From: Pirellulaceae bacterium
Lineage (GTDB): Bacteria > Planctomycetota > Planctomycetia > Pirellulales > Pirellulaceae
Length of the DNA stretch: 64,000 bases
NCBI GenBank assembly: GCA_016784735.1
Contig: JADHUC010000010.1
Location: forward strand, 1-64,000
Direction: 5' to 3'
Below, piece after piece: positions 7,908 to 16,080 of this stretch (position 1 is the first letter of the stretch; each line of letters begins with the position of its first letter). The translations under genes were made by a program, and so were the position numbers. Below the pieces are notes generated by a model. The model searched no databases. It was not told where the DNA came from and was given only the letters and a program-made list of their open reading frames with translations.

Positions 7908-9584
7908 CTATCGCTCCGACCACACTCGGGACAGAGTCTCATCGCTTGGGTGCACGGTGATCTTCAGCTCGCTGTGATAGATGAGTCCCCAGTCCCGGTG
8001 GCGCTGGTAGCTGCGCAGGGCATCCAGAAGGCTGGGCTTGACGGTCCTGGTCAGGGTGTTTCCGTTCAGATTGATGGTGATGGGTCTCGATAAGTCGACC
8101 ATCTGTGGATGCAGCCAGAGTGAGAAGTCTTTGGCATTCGTGGTGGTGATCTCGAATACGTTGTCGCCCCGGTTGATTCCTTCCACCTGCGCGGAATTGA
8201 CCTTTACTTTGACGGTCTCGAAGCCTTGCTTGAGGAAGCTCTCGCGATCTTCGTTCCACCTCGGCCCGGGGCCGGTGCGACGGACGCTGTCGAACAGGAC
8301 GTGACCTTCGGTGGTCTCACCGATGGTAATCCATTTGCTGTGTTTCAGCGGCGGCATCCCGCGACCTCCCTGCCAGCCACGTTTGGTCATGGCAACGATT
8401 CGCGGTGAAAACGGATCGCGCTTGACGGTCTTCATCATTTCGACAAATTCATCGAGGCCTTTGGCCGCATACTTGGTACTGTGACCATCCGGATGCTCGC
8501 AGTAGATGTGTTTGACGCGGGCTTCTTCCAGCAGCTTGTGCGCAGTCCTCGCGAAGTAGACATCCGTGAATCGGGGGCGGGCAGTGAGACCTGGCGTACC
8601 TGGGGCGACGGCATCAGCGGCCCCATGACTGATCACGAGCGGCGTTCCGGCCATGCAAGACCAGTTGGCTGTGCCCCAGCTACCGGCGGAAATAAAGCCG
8701 CCGGCAATTCGGTCCGACAGACGCTGACAAAGATGATAGGCGCCCATCCCGCCCATGGACTGACCTCCCAGGAAGACGCGGTCGATATCGATGTTGAAGC
8801 GGTAGCGGCATTCGCGGATCACATCAACCATATGCTGTTCGGCCTCGACGGTGCACCAGCGGGCACTGGTCTTGGCAACCAGCGCCGAGGGAGAAACGGT
8901 GATCACTGGAATGTCTTCGATGTAGGGACGCAGACCGTAGCTGTATTTGTACTTTTCCGCCGTCACGGTTATGACCTGCGCATACTCGCGTCTGGTCCCT
9001 TCACCACCGCCGTGCAAGAAGATCATTAGGGCATAGGGCTTGCCGGGGTCATAACTCTTGGGGATATAGAAATACAGCAAGTCGTCTTTGTATTTCTCAT
9101 TCAAATCTGGATGCGCGAAATCCTGCGAGTCGAGCCTTCCGGTGATTTCTTTCCAGTCGCTGGGCTCTTTAGCGCGCAGGGCTCTGATGATTGAGTCGAT
9201 TGGACCTTGGTAGTTGGCGACCACTCTCTCAAGTTGGGCGTCGCTGGGATTTGCCAGGTATGCCTCGGCCTGCTGTATGATTTCCGTCTCGTCTGCATAC
9301 AGAGAAGAACAGGCAAGAATGATGCCGCCGAATGCCCCTGCGAACAACAGCCCCAGTGCCAGGGCACTCCCACCGACCGCCGACACAATGTGGGCCCAGG
9401 TAGAACCGAAGGCTCCGCGGACGATTGCTGTGATGGCGACCCAGGAAGCCGCAAGTATCAGGCCCGCCGTGCTCAGTTCCAGCATCTTGAGAATTCCCAG
9501 CAGAACCGCCACTACGGCCATCCATAGCAGGAGCTTTCGCAGCCCAAACTGAAATCGACGGCGTTCAAGGTCTTGGTCGTTCAT
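7908..9584 (-). CDS. membrane-anchored alpha/beta hydrolase (esterase/peptidase-like)
   Basis: 558 residues from ATG 9584 (MNDQDLERRRFQFGLRKLLL). The frame is open to 9857, and ATG 9689 (MLYGQNRWIALAS) is a weaker alternative. The N-terminus has the planctomycete 'RRFQFGLRKLL' module and three hydrophobic helices (about 18-105). The hydrolase domain follows: oxyanion strand ALMIFLHGGGEGTRREYAQ, nucleophile GGQSMGGMGAYH (Ser about 276), acid in LVISHGAADAVAPGTPG, and His in HPDGHSTKYAAKG. This is the layout of prolyl-oligopeptidase-like and feruloyl-esterase-like enzymes. The last 130 residues look beta-rich and may be a binding domain. Next to the apiosidase-like and GH127 genes, a deacylating role on polysaccharide is plausible, but this is inference. 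Confidence 0.8.
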   Translation of the reverse strand: MNDQDLERRRFQFGLRKLLLWMAVVAVLLGILKMLELSTAGLILAASWVAITAIVRGAFGSTWAHIVSAVGGSALALGLLFAGAFGGIILACSSLYADETEIIQQAEAYLANPSDAQLERVVANYQGPIDSIIRALRAKEPSDWKEITGRLDSQDFAHPDLNEKYKDDLLYFYIPKSYDPGKPYALMIFLHGGGEGTRREYAQVITVTAEKYKYSYGLRPYIEDIPVITVSPSALVAKTSARWCTVEAEQHMVDVIRECRYRFNIDIDRVFLGGQSMGGMGAYHLCQRLSDRIAGGFISAGSWGTANWSCMAGTPLVISHGAADAVAPGTPGLTARPRFTDVYFARTAHKLLEEARVKHIYCEHPDGHSTKYAAKGLDEFVEMMKTVKRDPFSPRIVAMTKRGWQGGRGMPPLKHSKWITIGETTEGHVLFDSVRRTGPGPRWNEDRESFLKQGFETVKVKVNSAQVEGINRGDNVFEITTTNAKDFSLWLHPQMVDLSRPITINLNGNTLTRTVKPSLLDALRSYQRHRDWGLIYHSELKITVHPSDETLSRVWSER

Positions 9585-9949
9585 CCCGCGGGACTCACCG
9601 CCGTTGGGCGTGCCGCGCGCGATTGCCGCAACACTTGGCAACACTATGGCAGATGCAAGAGCAATCCAGCGATTCTGTCCGTAAAGCATGTTCGTCGTCT
9701 CGTCATTTGGTGTTTCGTGGTCGGGTGCACATTCTCGATGATTGACAATACAGCCTCGCAGCGCCCGCAGGATATCGTAAGATGTTGTTTTGGGAGAAAG
9801 CCTCCGTCGTCGATGGAATCTCGGGCGACAGGCAGGAGTTTCCCCCTCTTTGTGCAAGAGTCAGACTAGGCGAGTGTTGATAACGCCTTGCCCGACCGCC
9901 ATTCTAAGCGAATCGAAAAGCAACGCACATCCCGCGAAAGGAGCAAGCT

Positions 9950-11395
9950 ATGAGACGACGTGAATTCTTACGGCAGTCTGGCCAATTGGTGATTGCGGGG
10001 GCCCTTGCGAACCGCCTGGAGGATTGCCGACTTGGCTTGGCGGCGGAATCGAAATCCGTCAAATCGTCGCGCACGCCTGCCTCCGGTCCTTTGCGTGTTC
10101 ACCCAGACAACCCGCGGTACTTCTCCGACGGCAACGGGAAGGCCGTCTACCTGACCGGGTCGCACACCTGGTCGAATTTGCCGGATATGGGTTCGAGCGA
10201 TCCTCCACCGAACTTCGATTTCGACGCGTATCTCGACTTCCTGGATCGCTTGAATCACAACTTCATCCGCTTGTGGACTTGGGAATCGACTCGCTGGCAA
10301 CCGGGACACTGGCGGCCGGGTGCTACGCACACTGTGGCACCTCACCCGTTCGCGCGAACCGGCCCCGGCAACGCCGCCGACGGCAAACCGAAATTTGATC
10401 TGACCGAATACGACCGCGACTACTTCGATCGCCTGCGGCAGCGGTTGACGGCTGCAGGGCAACGAGGCATTTACGTGTCTGTGATGTTGTTCGAAGGTTG
10501 GGGAGTACAGTTCGCCAAGCGGGCGTGGGAGACCCATCCGTTTCATCCGGCAAACAACGTCAACGGAATCGATGGCGATGCGAACGGCGATGGGAAAGGT
10601 CTCGAAATTCACACCTTGACCAACGGAAAAGTCACTGCCTTGCAGGAAGCCTACGTCCGCAAAGTGGTCGACACGGTTGGAAATTCGGACAACGTGCTGT
10701 ACGAGATCTCCAACGAGAACCACACGCCGTCGACTCCCTGGCAGTACCACATGATCGACTACATTCATCGCTACGAAAGCGGCAAACCGAAACAACATCC
10801 GGTGGGCATGACGTTTCAGTACAAAGGCGGGGAAAATCGCACACTGTTCGAAAGCCCGGCCGAGTGGATTTCGCCGAATCCCGAAGGCGGCTATCGCGAC
10901 AACCCGCCAGCGGCCGACGGCAGCAAGGTCATCCTCACCGACACCGACCATCTCTGGGGCATCGGCGGCAATCAGGCTTGGGTTTGGAAGAGTTTTCTAC
11001 GGGGGCTCAACCCGCTGTTCATGGATCCGTATGACGGCACGGTGATCGGTAACCGGTTCGACCCGAAGTGGGACCCGGTCCGCAAGAGCCTCGGCCACAC
11101 GCGCCGCCTGGCCGAACGGATGAATCTGACCGCGATGACGCCGAACAGCAAATTGGCGTCGAGTGGCTATTGTCTGGCGCACGCCTCGGCGGACGAAGGC
11201 GAATACCTGGTCTATGCACCCGAGGGCGGCAAGATCACGGTTGATCTGACGGCGACGTCCGGAAAGCTCGAAGCGGAATGGTTCAATCCAACCAAAGGAA
11301 CATCAACGGACGCCGGTCCGATCGACGGAGACGCCACGCGGACCTTCGACGCTCCCTTCGCCGGCGACGCGGTCTTGTGGCTGAAGAAGAAGTGA
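9950..11395 (+). CDS. apiosidase-like (GH140/DUF4038-type) glycoside hydrolase, Tat-exported
   Basis: 481 residues from ATG 9950 after a good ribosome site (gaaaggagcaagct). The N-terminus MRRREFLRQSG with a hydrophobic stretch is a Tat signal. The body is a TIM-barrel glycosidase: PRYFSDGNGKAVYLTGSHTW, then YLDFLDRLNHNFIRLWTWE, GIYVSVMLFEGWG, and a candidate acid/base in YEISNENHTP. The C-terminal 90 residues (EYLVYAPEGGKITVDL, EAEWFNPTKG) match the putative collagen-binding domain that commonly ends DUF4038 proteins. Some members cleave apiose from rhamnogalacturonan II side chains. The exact sugar is uncertain here. Confidence 0.8.
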   Translation: MRRREFLRQSGQLVIAGALANRLEDCRLGLAAESKSVKSSRTPASGPLRVHPDNPRYFSDGNGKAVYLTGSHTWSNLPDMGSSDPPPNFDFDAYLDFLDRLNHNFIRLWTWESTRWQPGHWRPGATHTVAPHPFARTGPGNAADGKPKFDLTEYDRDYFDRLRQRLTAAGQRGIYVSVMLFEGWGVQFAKRAWETHPFHPANNVNGIDGDANGDGKGLEIHTLTNGKVTALQEAYVRKVVDTVGNSDNVLYEISNENHTPSTPWQYHMIDYIHRYESGKPKQHPVGMTFQYKGGENRTLFESPAEWISPNPEGGYRDNPPAADGSKVILTDTDHLWGIGGNQAWVWKSFLRGLNPLFMDPYDGTVIGNRFDPKWDPVRKSLGHTRRLAERMNLTAMTPNSKLASSGYCLAHASADEGEYLVYAPEGGKITVDLTATSGKLEAEWFNPTKGTSTDAGPIDGDATRTFDAPFAGDAVLWLKKK

Positions 11396-11509
11396 TCTGT
11401 GTGTGGGGCGCAGCGCGAAACTATCGCGACACTACGAGCCTGGATCGTATCCAGGCTCAACTCAAACGGGACATGTCGGGAATCACTGATTGAGGAAGGA
11501 CGACGAGCA

Positions 11510-13636
11510 ATGACACGAAACAACCGAGGTGGCCATAACGGCCGCGTTTTCTTGGTGGTTCTGGTCGCACTGATGTGTTTGACGTCTGATCCGTGGCCGA
11601 CGGGGCTTCCGGCAGCGGAACGGGGCGAGGTTGCGCTGAAGAAAAGCCCTCACGCAAAGCTGCGTCCCGTGACGATGGATGAGGTCTCGTGGACCGAAGG
11701 CTTCTGGGCCGATCGATTCCGCCGCTGCCGGACCGCGACGATTCCCGCCGTGGAAGCGGGACTGCTGCACCCCGACAACTCGGAACAATTGGATGTCCTG
11801 CTCATCGCGGCCGGGCTCAAGGAAGGCGAACGTAAAGGCAAGGGGACGAACTGGACCGATGGAGACTGCTACAAGTGGATCGAAGCCATGGCGCGCCAGT
11901 ACATGGTGACCGGCGATCTGGAACTGATGCGGAAGATGGACCGCTGGATCCGCGTGATCGCTCAAGCTCAATCGCCCGACGGATATCTCTCAACCAACTT
12001 CTGGAACGACGCCGAAGGACGGCTGCAAATGCCGTATTTCCACGAGATGTACAACATGGGCCATTTGCTTACAGCCGCCAGTGTCCACTACCAAGCGACC
12101 GGCAAGACGACCTTCCTGGATATCGCGAGAAAGAACGCAGACTTCCTGCACCAGCAGTTCAGCCCTCGCCCGCCGCGACTGGTTCACTTCCCGTGGAATC
12201 CGTCGGCCCATATGGGGCTGATCGACTTGTACCGCGCTACGGGCGAAAAGAAGTACTTGGATCTCGCGAAAATCTTGGTCGACAATCGCGGCTCGTCTCC
12301 CGGAGGCGGCACGCACCGCAACGGTGGAACGGACCAGACTCAAGATCGGGTGCCGCTTCGCGCCGAAACACAAGCGGTGGGGCATGCGGTCTGCGCGACG
12401 TATTTCTACTGTGGCGCGACGGATGTCTACGCCGAAACCGGCGACGGGACGCTTCTTGAAGGGCTGACGCGAATTTGGGAAAGCGTCACAACAAAACGCA
12501 TGTTCCTGACCGGCGGCGTCGGGACGGGGTCGGGACAGTCAACACGAGGCGACCCTGTCCACGAGGCGTTTCTTGACGACTACCATTTGCCGAACGATTG
12601 CTACTGCGAGACGTGCTCGAATATCGGCAACGCGATGTGGAACTGGCGGCTCCTGAATGTCACCGGCGACGCGAGATTCGCAGACGTCATGGAACAGGTG
12701 CTTTACAACAGCGGCCTGTCGCCGGTCAACATTGATCAAGACCGCTTCTTCTACTGCAATCCGCTCGAGTGGAACGTAGACAGGAAACCGACGCACAACC
12801 ACCGCACAGCGGAGCGCTGGCTCGTCCATTCCTGCTACTGCTGTCCGCCGCAGATGGGCCGGACGCTCAGCGCGCTCCAGACATGGGCGTACAGCATCGG
12901 CGACGAGGGTGTGTGGGTCAATCTCTACGGCGGCAGCAAACTGGATTCAGAACTGTCCGGCGAGACTGTCAGACTCACGCAAACGACCGACTATCCGTGG
13001 AACGGTCGCGTTCGAATCCAAGTGGCCGCATGTCCCAAGACTGCGTTTTCCTTGATGCTACGAATCCCCGGATGGTCCGACGGTGCGACCGTCACGATCA
13101 ACAACAAGCCTCACCCAGACGTACCAGACGGCGGCGCCTACGCCGACGTGAACCGTGTCTGGAAACCAGGCGATGTCGTCGAGTTGGATTTACCAATGCC
13201 GGTTCGGCTGATGGAATCGCACCCGAACGTCGTCGCCAATCGGAACCGAGTCGCCGCGATGCGAGGCCCGGTCGTCTATTGCGTCGAATTGCCGCTCAAC
13301 GAAGGTGGTCAGAAAACGTGGCGAGACGGTGTCTACTTCCCGGAGAACATCGAATTCACCCCGCGAATCGACGAGAATCTGCTCGGAGGAGTCGCCGTAC
13401 TGGAGGCCAACGCGTTGACGACGGCTGGCAAGGAACGATTCGTCCGCGACGTCGTGGCAACGTCCGAGCCGATCCACGACGATCGTGAGTGGAAGGGAGT
13501 CTTGTATCGTCCGCTTCTTGGCCGGAAGCTCTCAAGGCCGGAGAAAGGGACCGTTCCGGTGGCCCTGATCCCGTACTACGCATGGGCCAATCGTGGCGTT
13601 GCGTACATGCAGGTATGGACGCCGTTGGCTCGCTAG
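11510..13636 (+). CDS. GH127 beta-L-arabinofuranosidase-like enzyme (DUF1680)
   Basis: 708 residues from ATG 11510 (aggaagg upstream; the frame is open to 11399). A signal peptide spans about 1-37. The (alpha/alpha)6 barrel is shown by LIAAGLKEGERKGKGTNWTD, QMPYFHEMYNMGHLL and WNPSAHMGLIDLYRAT. The family's zinc and nucleophile cysteines are present: YCETCSNIGNAMWNWRLL (about 365-370) and SCYCCPPQMGRTLS (about 440-445). Beta-sandwich segments follow (FSLMLRIPGWSDGATVTIN). Known GH127 enzymes release beta-L-arabinofuranose from hydroxyproline-linked or pectic chains. It lies 114 bases after the apiosidase-like gene on the same strand, so the two may form one unit for pectin-like or arabinoprotein side chains. 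Confidence 0.88.
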   Translation: MTRNNRGGHNGRVFLVVLVALMCLTSDPWPTGLPAAERGEVALKKSPHAKLRPVTMDEVSWTEGFWADRFRRCRTATIPAVEAGLLHPDNSEQLDVLLIAAGLKEGERKGKGTNWTDGDCYKWIEAMARQYMVTGDLELMRKMDRWIRVIAQAQSPDGYLSTNFWNDAEGRLQMPYFHEMYNMGHLLTAASVHYQATGKTTFLDIARKNADFLHQQFSPRPPRLVHFPWNPSAHMGLIDLYRATGEKKYLDLAKILVDNRGSSPGGGTHRNGGTDQTQDRVPLRAETQAVGHAVCATYFYCGATDVYAETGDGTLLEGLTRIWESVTTKRMFLTGGVGTGSGQSTRGDPVHEAFLDDYHLPNDCYCETCSNIGNAMWNWRLLNVTGDARFADVMEQVLYNSGLSPVNIDQDRFFYCNPLEWNVDRKPTHNHRTAERWLVHSCYCCPPQMGRTLSALQTWAYSIGDEGVWVNLYGGSKLDSELSGETVRLTQTTDYPWNGRVRIQVAACPKTAFSLMLRIPGWSDGATVTINNKPHPDVPDGGAYADVNRVWKPGDVVELDLPMPVRLMESHPNVVANRNRVAAMRGPVVYCVELPLNEGGQKTWRDGVYFPENIEFTPRIDENLLGGVAVLEANALTTAGKERFVRDVVATSEPIHDDREWKGVLYRPLLGRKLSRPEKGTVPVALIPYYAWANRGVAYMQVWTPLAR

Positions 13637-13676
13637 AAACTGAACAAGGCGTCGACGTATCGGTGCTGGTGGCCTT

Positions 13677-14708
13677 CTATTTGCCACACCATGTTTCCCA
13701 CTGCCGATCGATCCATTCGGCATCAGGTTCAGCATCGGTGACCAGATAGCGGTATTTGGCCTTGAGAGAACTTTCGCGGTCGATTGTGAAGGTCCCATCA
13801 ACACATGGCGAGAAACAGAAGTACGGTTTCGTTGGATGGAGCCGCGCGGCCTGTGGCGCCCGGAAGTTGTCCGCGTGGCACAACACGGCAATGCTGACAG
13901 GTTTGCCGTGGATGCTCCCCCACAGTGCCACCCACTTCGCGCGCTGGTGATTCCCTTCGATCCGGTTGGAGCCTAGGTTGTTCAGGAAGCCACTCGGCTC
14001 TCGAGCCAAGTCGGGATGCTTCCGAGCGTCGCTATCTTTGGTCGCCAACCATCGCGTTAGTCCCCGCAAGGCGATGCCGCCGTAGTGGTGTTTGCTGACG
14101 GTCAGCGGCTTGTCCGTAACGGCCGTCTGAGTGGTCTCCAGATCGAAGCAGTGGTACGTTCCGTCGGTCGGGTAAACGGTGATCTTCCACCGCTCACGCA
14201 AAATATCAACAGGCGGCGTCTCCGCGCGGTGAATCAAGTCGACTTCAAAGCCGGCTGCGTCACGACGCTGGAATGTGGAAACGACTCGCTCGTGCAGCAC
14301 TCGCCCTTCGCCTCCAGCGAGATTCCAGAAATCAACGGGCCGGCCATCGTATGTCGTCTTCACCCACGCGGAGAAAACTCCGTGTTGATGTGCGTGGTCT
14401 GGTGGAAACATCTCCGTGACGGTGCGGCCCAGCGGAGAAACGACCGGATGCAAGCAGCCACTGCGCTCGTAGACTGAGTCAATTCCGGGCGGGGCGGACG
14501 GCGACTTCTTGTTGTAAGTGAGCACTACCGAGTCGTCGTGCTTGACCGTGATCACGTCATCCGTCTCAACAACTTGCAGCGATTGAGCCGCCGCTGCGTT
14601 CGCCAGGCAGGCGCCCGCGAGCCAAACAATCAGCGGCAAGTTGGTGCGAATCGTTCGATCTTCGTGCAACACCACACATGTTAATAGCCGTAATAGCACT
14701 TGCATCAC
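13677..14708 (-). CDS. DUF6807 / PmoA-annotated family protein, exported
   Basis: 343 residues as drawn. The true start may be one of the GTG/TTG codons shortly after 14675, because the signal peptide core LPLIVWLAGACLANAAAAQS lies about 25 residues in. The family signature is clear: YERSGCLHPVVSPLGRTVTE, then MFPPDHAHQHGVFSAWV and DGRPVDFWNLAGG, then KHHYGGIALRG and later WVALWGSIHGKPVSIAVL. These proteins are often annotated as methane oxygenase PmoA, but there is no methanotrophy in this context, and they commonly sit in sugar-use loci. It is convergent with the GH127 gene. A role in glycan or sugar-acid catabolism is inference. Confidence 0.8.
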   Translation of the reverse strand: MMQVLLRLLTCVVLHEDRTIRTNLPLIVWLAGACLANAAAAQSLQVVETDDVITVKHDDSVVLTYNKKSPSAPPGIDSVYERSGCLHPVVSPLGRTVTEMFPPDHAHQHGVFSAWVKTTYDGRPVDFWNLAGGEGRVLHERVVSTFQRRDAAGFEVDLIHRAETPPVDILRERWKITVYPTDGTYHCFDLETTQTAVTDKPLTVSKHHYGGIALRGLTRWLATKDSDARKHPDLAREPSGFLNNLGSNRIEGNHQRAKWVALWGSIHGKPVSIAVLCHADNFRAPQAARLHPTKPYFCFSPCVDGTFTIDRESSLKAKYRYLVTDAEPDAEWIDRQWETWCGK

Positions 14709-14760
14709 AAGGCTCCGAAATACGAAATGGGCAGGACTCTTGGGGGACCGCAGGGGCAGC

Positions 14761-15717
14761 TCACGGTTTCGCCTTGTCGTCGATTCTCTTGTCGGATGAT
14801 TTGGGTTTTGGCAACTCTTCTGGTGCGATCGCTCGGATCGCGGTCTTCGCCGCTTCGCGGACGATCTCTTCGGGATCCTTCAGCAGCTTCTTCATCTCCG
14901 CGATGGCCGCGCGAGACGCCTCGCCGATTTGACCTAGCGAGCGCACTGCGTCGCGCCGTACGCGAGTTGCCGGATCGTCAAGTACGCCAACGAGATCCGG
15001 CACTGCACCAGCGGCCGGCGGTCCGATGTCGCCCAACGCCTCGGCGGAATGCTCGCGCACGGTGGCGGCTTCATCTTCCAGGCTTTCTACAAGAACCGGA
15101 ATCGCGTCGACGCCCTCCGGCCCCAACTTGCCGAGAGTCCGTGCGGCGTTCCAACGCGTTTCGCTGTCCAGCGACTTGTCGGTCAGAACGGCCACCAGCA
15201 TCGGCAGGGCCGGCTTGGCAGCGCCGCGATACTCGCTCAAAGCCCGTCCTGCGACAACCTTCTGATCTGTCTCAAGCATTCTGGTCAGTGCAGGCACGGC
15301 CTCGTCAGGCGGAACTCCCACTTTGGCCAAAGAAGCGGCTGCGATGGCGCGAACGTGAAGGTCGGGATCATTCAGCGCTGCCAGCAAGGTCGAACCCGCC
15401 TGTTCGGCGTCGGGGCCAATCTTGCCCAGGATCTCGGCGGCGGTGCAGCGGACTTCCGCCGAGGCGCCATTCTTGCTGCTGAGAAGTGACTCCAGCACGC
15501 CGGCAGCTTCCGTACCACCCTGTTCCATCTTCTCAATCGCCGTTACTTGGGTTGCAGGATCGGCTCGAAGCGATCGCTCCCAATAGCCGGCAGGTCGTCC
15601 ATCGAAGAACGGCTCACCCTTCAAGTACCCCATCAAAACACCGGTCGGTTCCAACCACAATGCTGCAACGCCAATTAGCAAAATGATCGCAACGACAAGG
15701 ACTCCGTACTTCTTCAT
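14761..15717 (-). CDS. membrane-anchored HEAT-repeat protein
   Basis: 318 residues from ATG 15717. An N-terminal TM or signal anchor (MKKYGVLVVAIILLIGVAAL) is followed by about six HEAT repeats of 35-40 residues, for example CTAAEILGKIGPDAEQAGST, SAEALGDIGPPAAGAVPDLV and AVRSLGQIGEASRAAIAEMK. The repeats resemble PBS-lyase HEAT units and probably mediate protein binding. No enzyme domain is present. The stop is 53 bases upstream of the DUF6807 start region on the same strand, so co-transcription with DUF6807 is likely. Confidence 0.85.
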   Translation of the reverse strand: MKKYGVLVVAIILLIGVAALWLEPTGVLMGYLKGEPFFDGRPAGYWERSLRADPATQVTAIEKMEQGGTEAAGVLESLLSSKNGASAEVRCTAAEILGKIGPDAEQAGSTLLAALNDPDLHVRAIAAASLAKVGVPPDEAVPALTRMLETDQKVVAGRALSEYRGAAKPALPMLVAVLTDKSLDSETRWNAARTLGKLGPEGVDAIPVLVESLEDEAATVREHSAEALGDIGPPAAGAVPDLVGVLDDPATRVRRDAVRSLGQIGEASRAAIAEMKKLLKDPEEIVREAAKTAIRAIAPEELPKPKSSDKRIDDKAKP

Positions 15718-15877
15718 TGGACAAGGTTCTCCCGCTTCAGGTATGGAATCCTAGTATGTGCGACCACGTGCATTCAGCCCACCCCCCTTCCATAGTAAAC
15801 GCGTCCAGCGTGCCCATTCGTCGTCTCCCTAGATTCGTTGGACACATTTCCATCCTGACGCCACTTCCGGCGATAGT
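15718..15877. other. intergenic spacer, no gene seen
   Basis: This is the first part of the 363-base gap between the divergent HEAT and flavin/FeS genes. It should hold both promoters, but I could not identify -35/-10 boxes with confidence. The gap also holds the palindrome at 15878-15969. Confidence 0.4.
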
Positions 15878-15969
15878 TCGTTTAACCCGAAGCCGGAGGC
15901 GATGGCGCGTGCCGCGTCTGGGCGATCCATGCCGCTGCCCACCATCGCCTCCGGCTTCGGGTTAAACGA
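15878..15969. repeat. perfect 28-base-arm palindrome, 'gtttaaccc' type
   Basis: The arms at 15878-15905 and 15942-15969 are exact reverse complements, with a 36-base loop. The arm begins tcgtttaacccgaagccgga. It is almost the same element as the one at 19165-19247, differing in the 'ccgaag/cgcaag' step and the loop. Confidence 0.95.
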
Positions 15970-16080
15970 GAAAAACTCCGTTTGCACGACATCGACAATC
16001 TGCGGTCGATGTGCAACAGGTAAGGGCATATACTTGCTCGATTACGAAACGAAGAAAACCTAGCGAGAGCATCGCAAGCG

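Noticed and set aside
13677-14708. Methane monooxygenase subunit, from the PmoA label of this family
   Set aside because: The label is historical. The protein is soluble and exported, lacks copper-site layout and sits with glycosidases.
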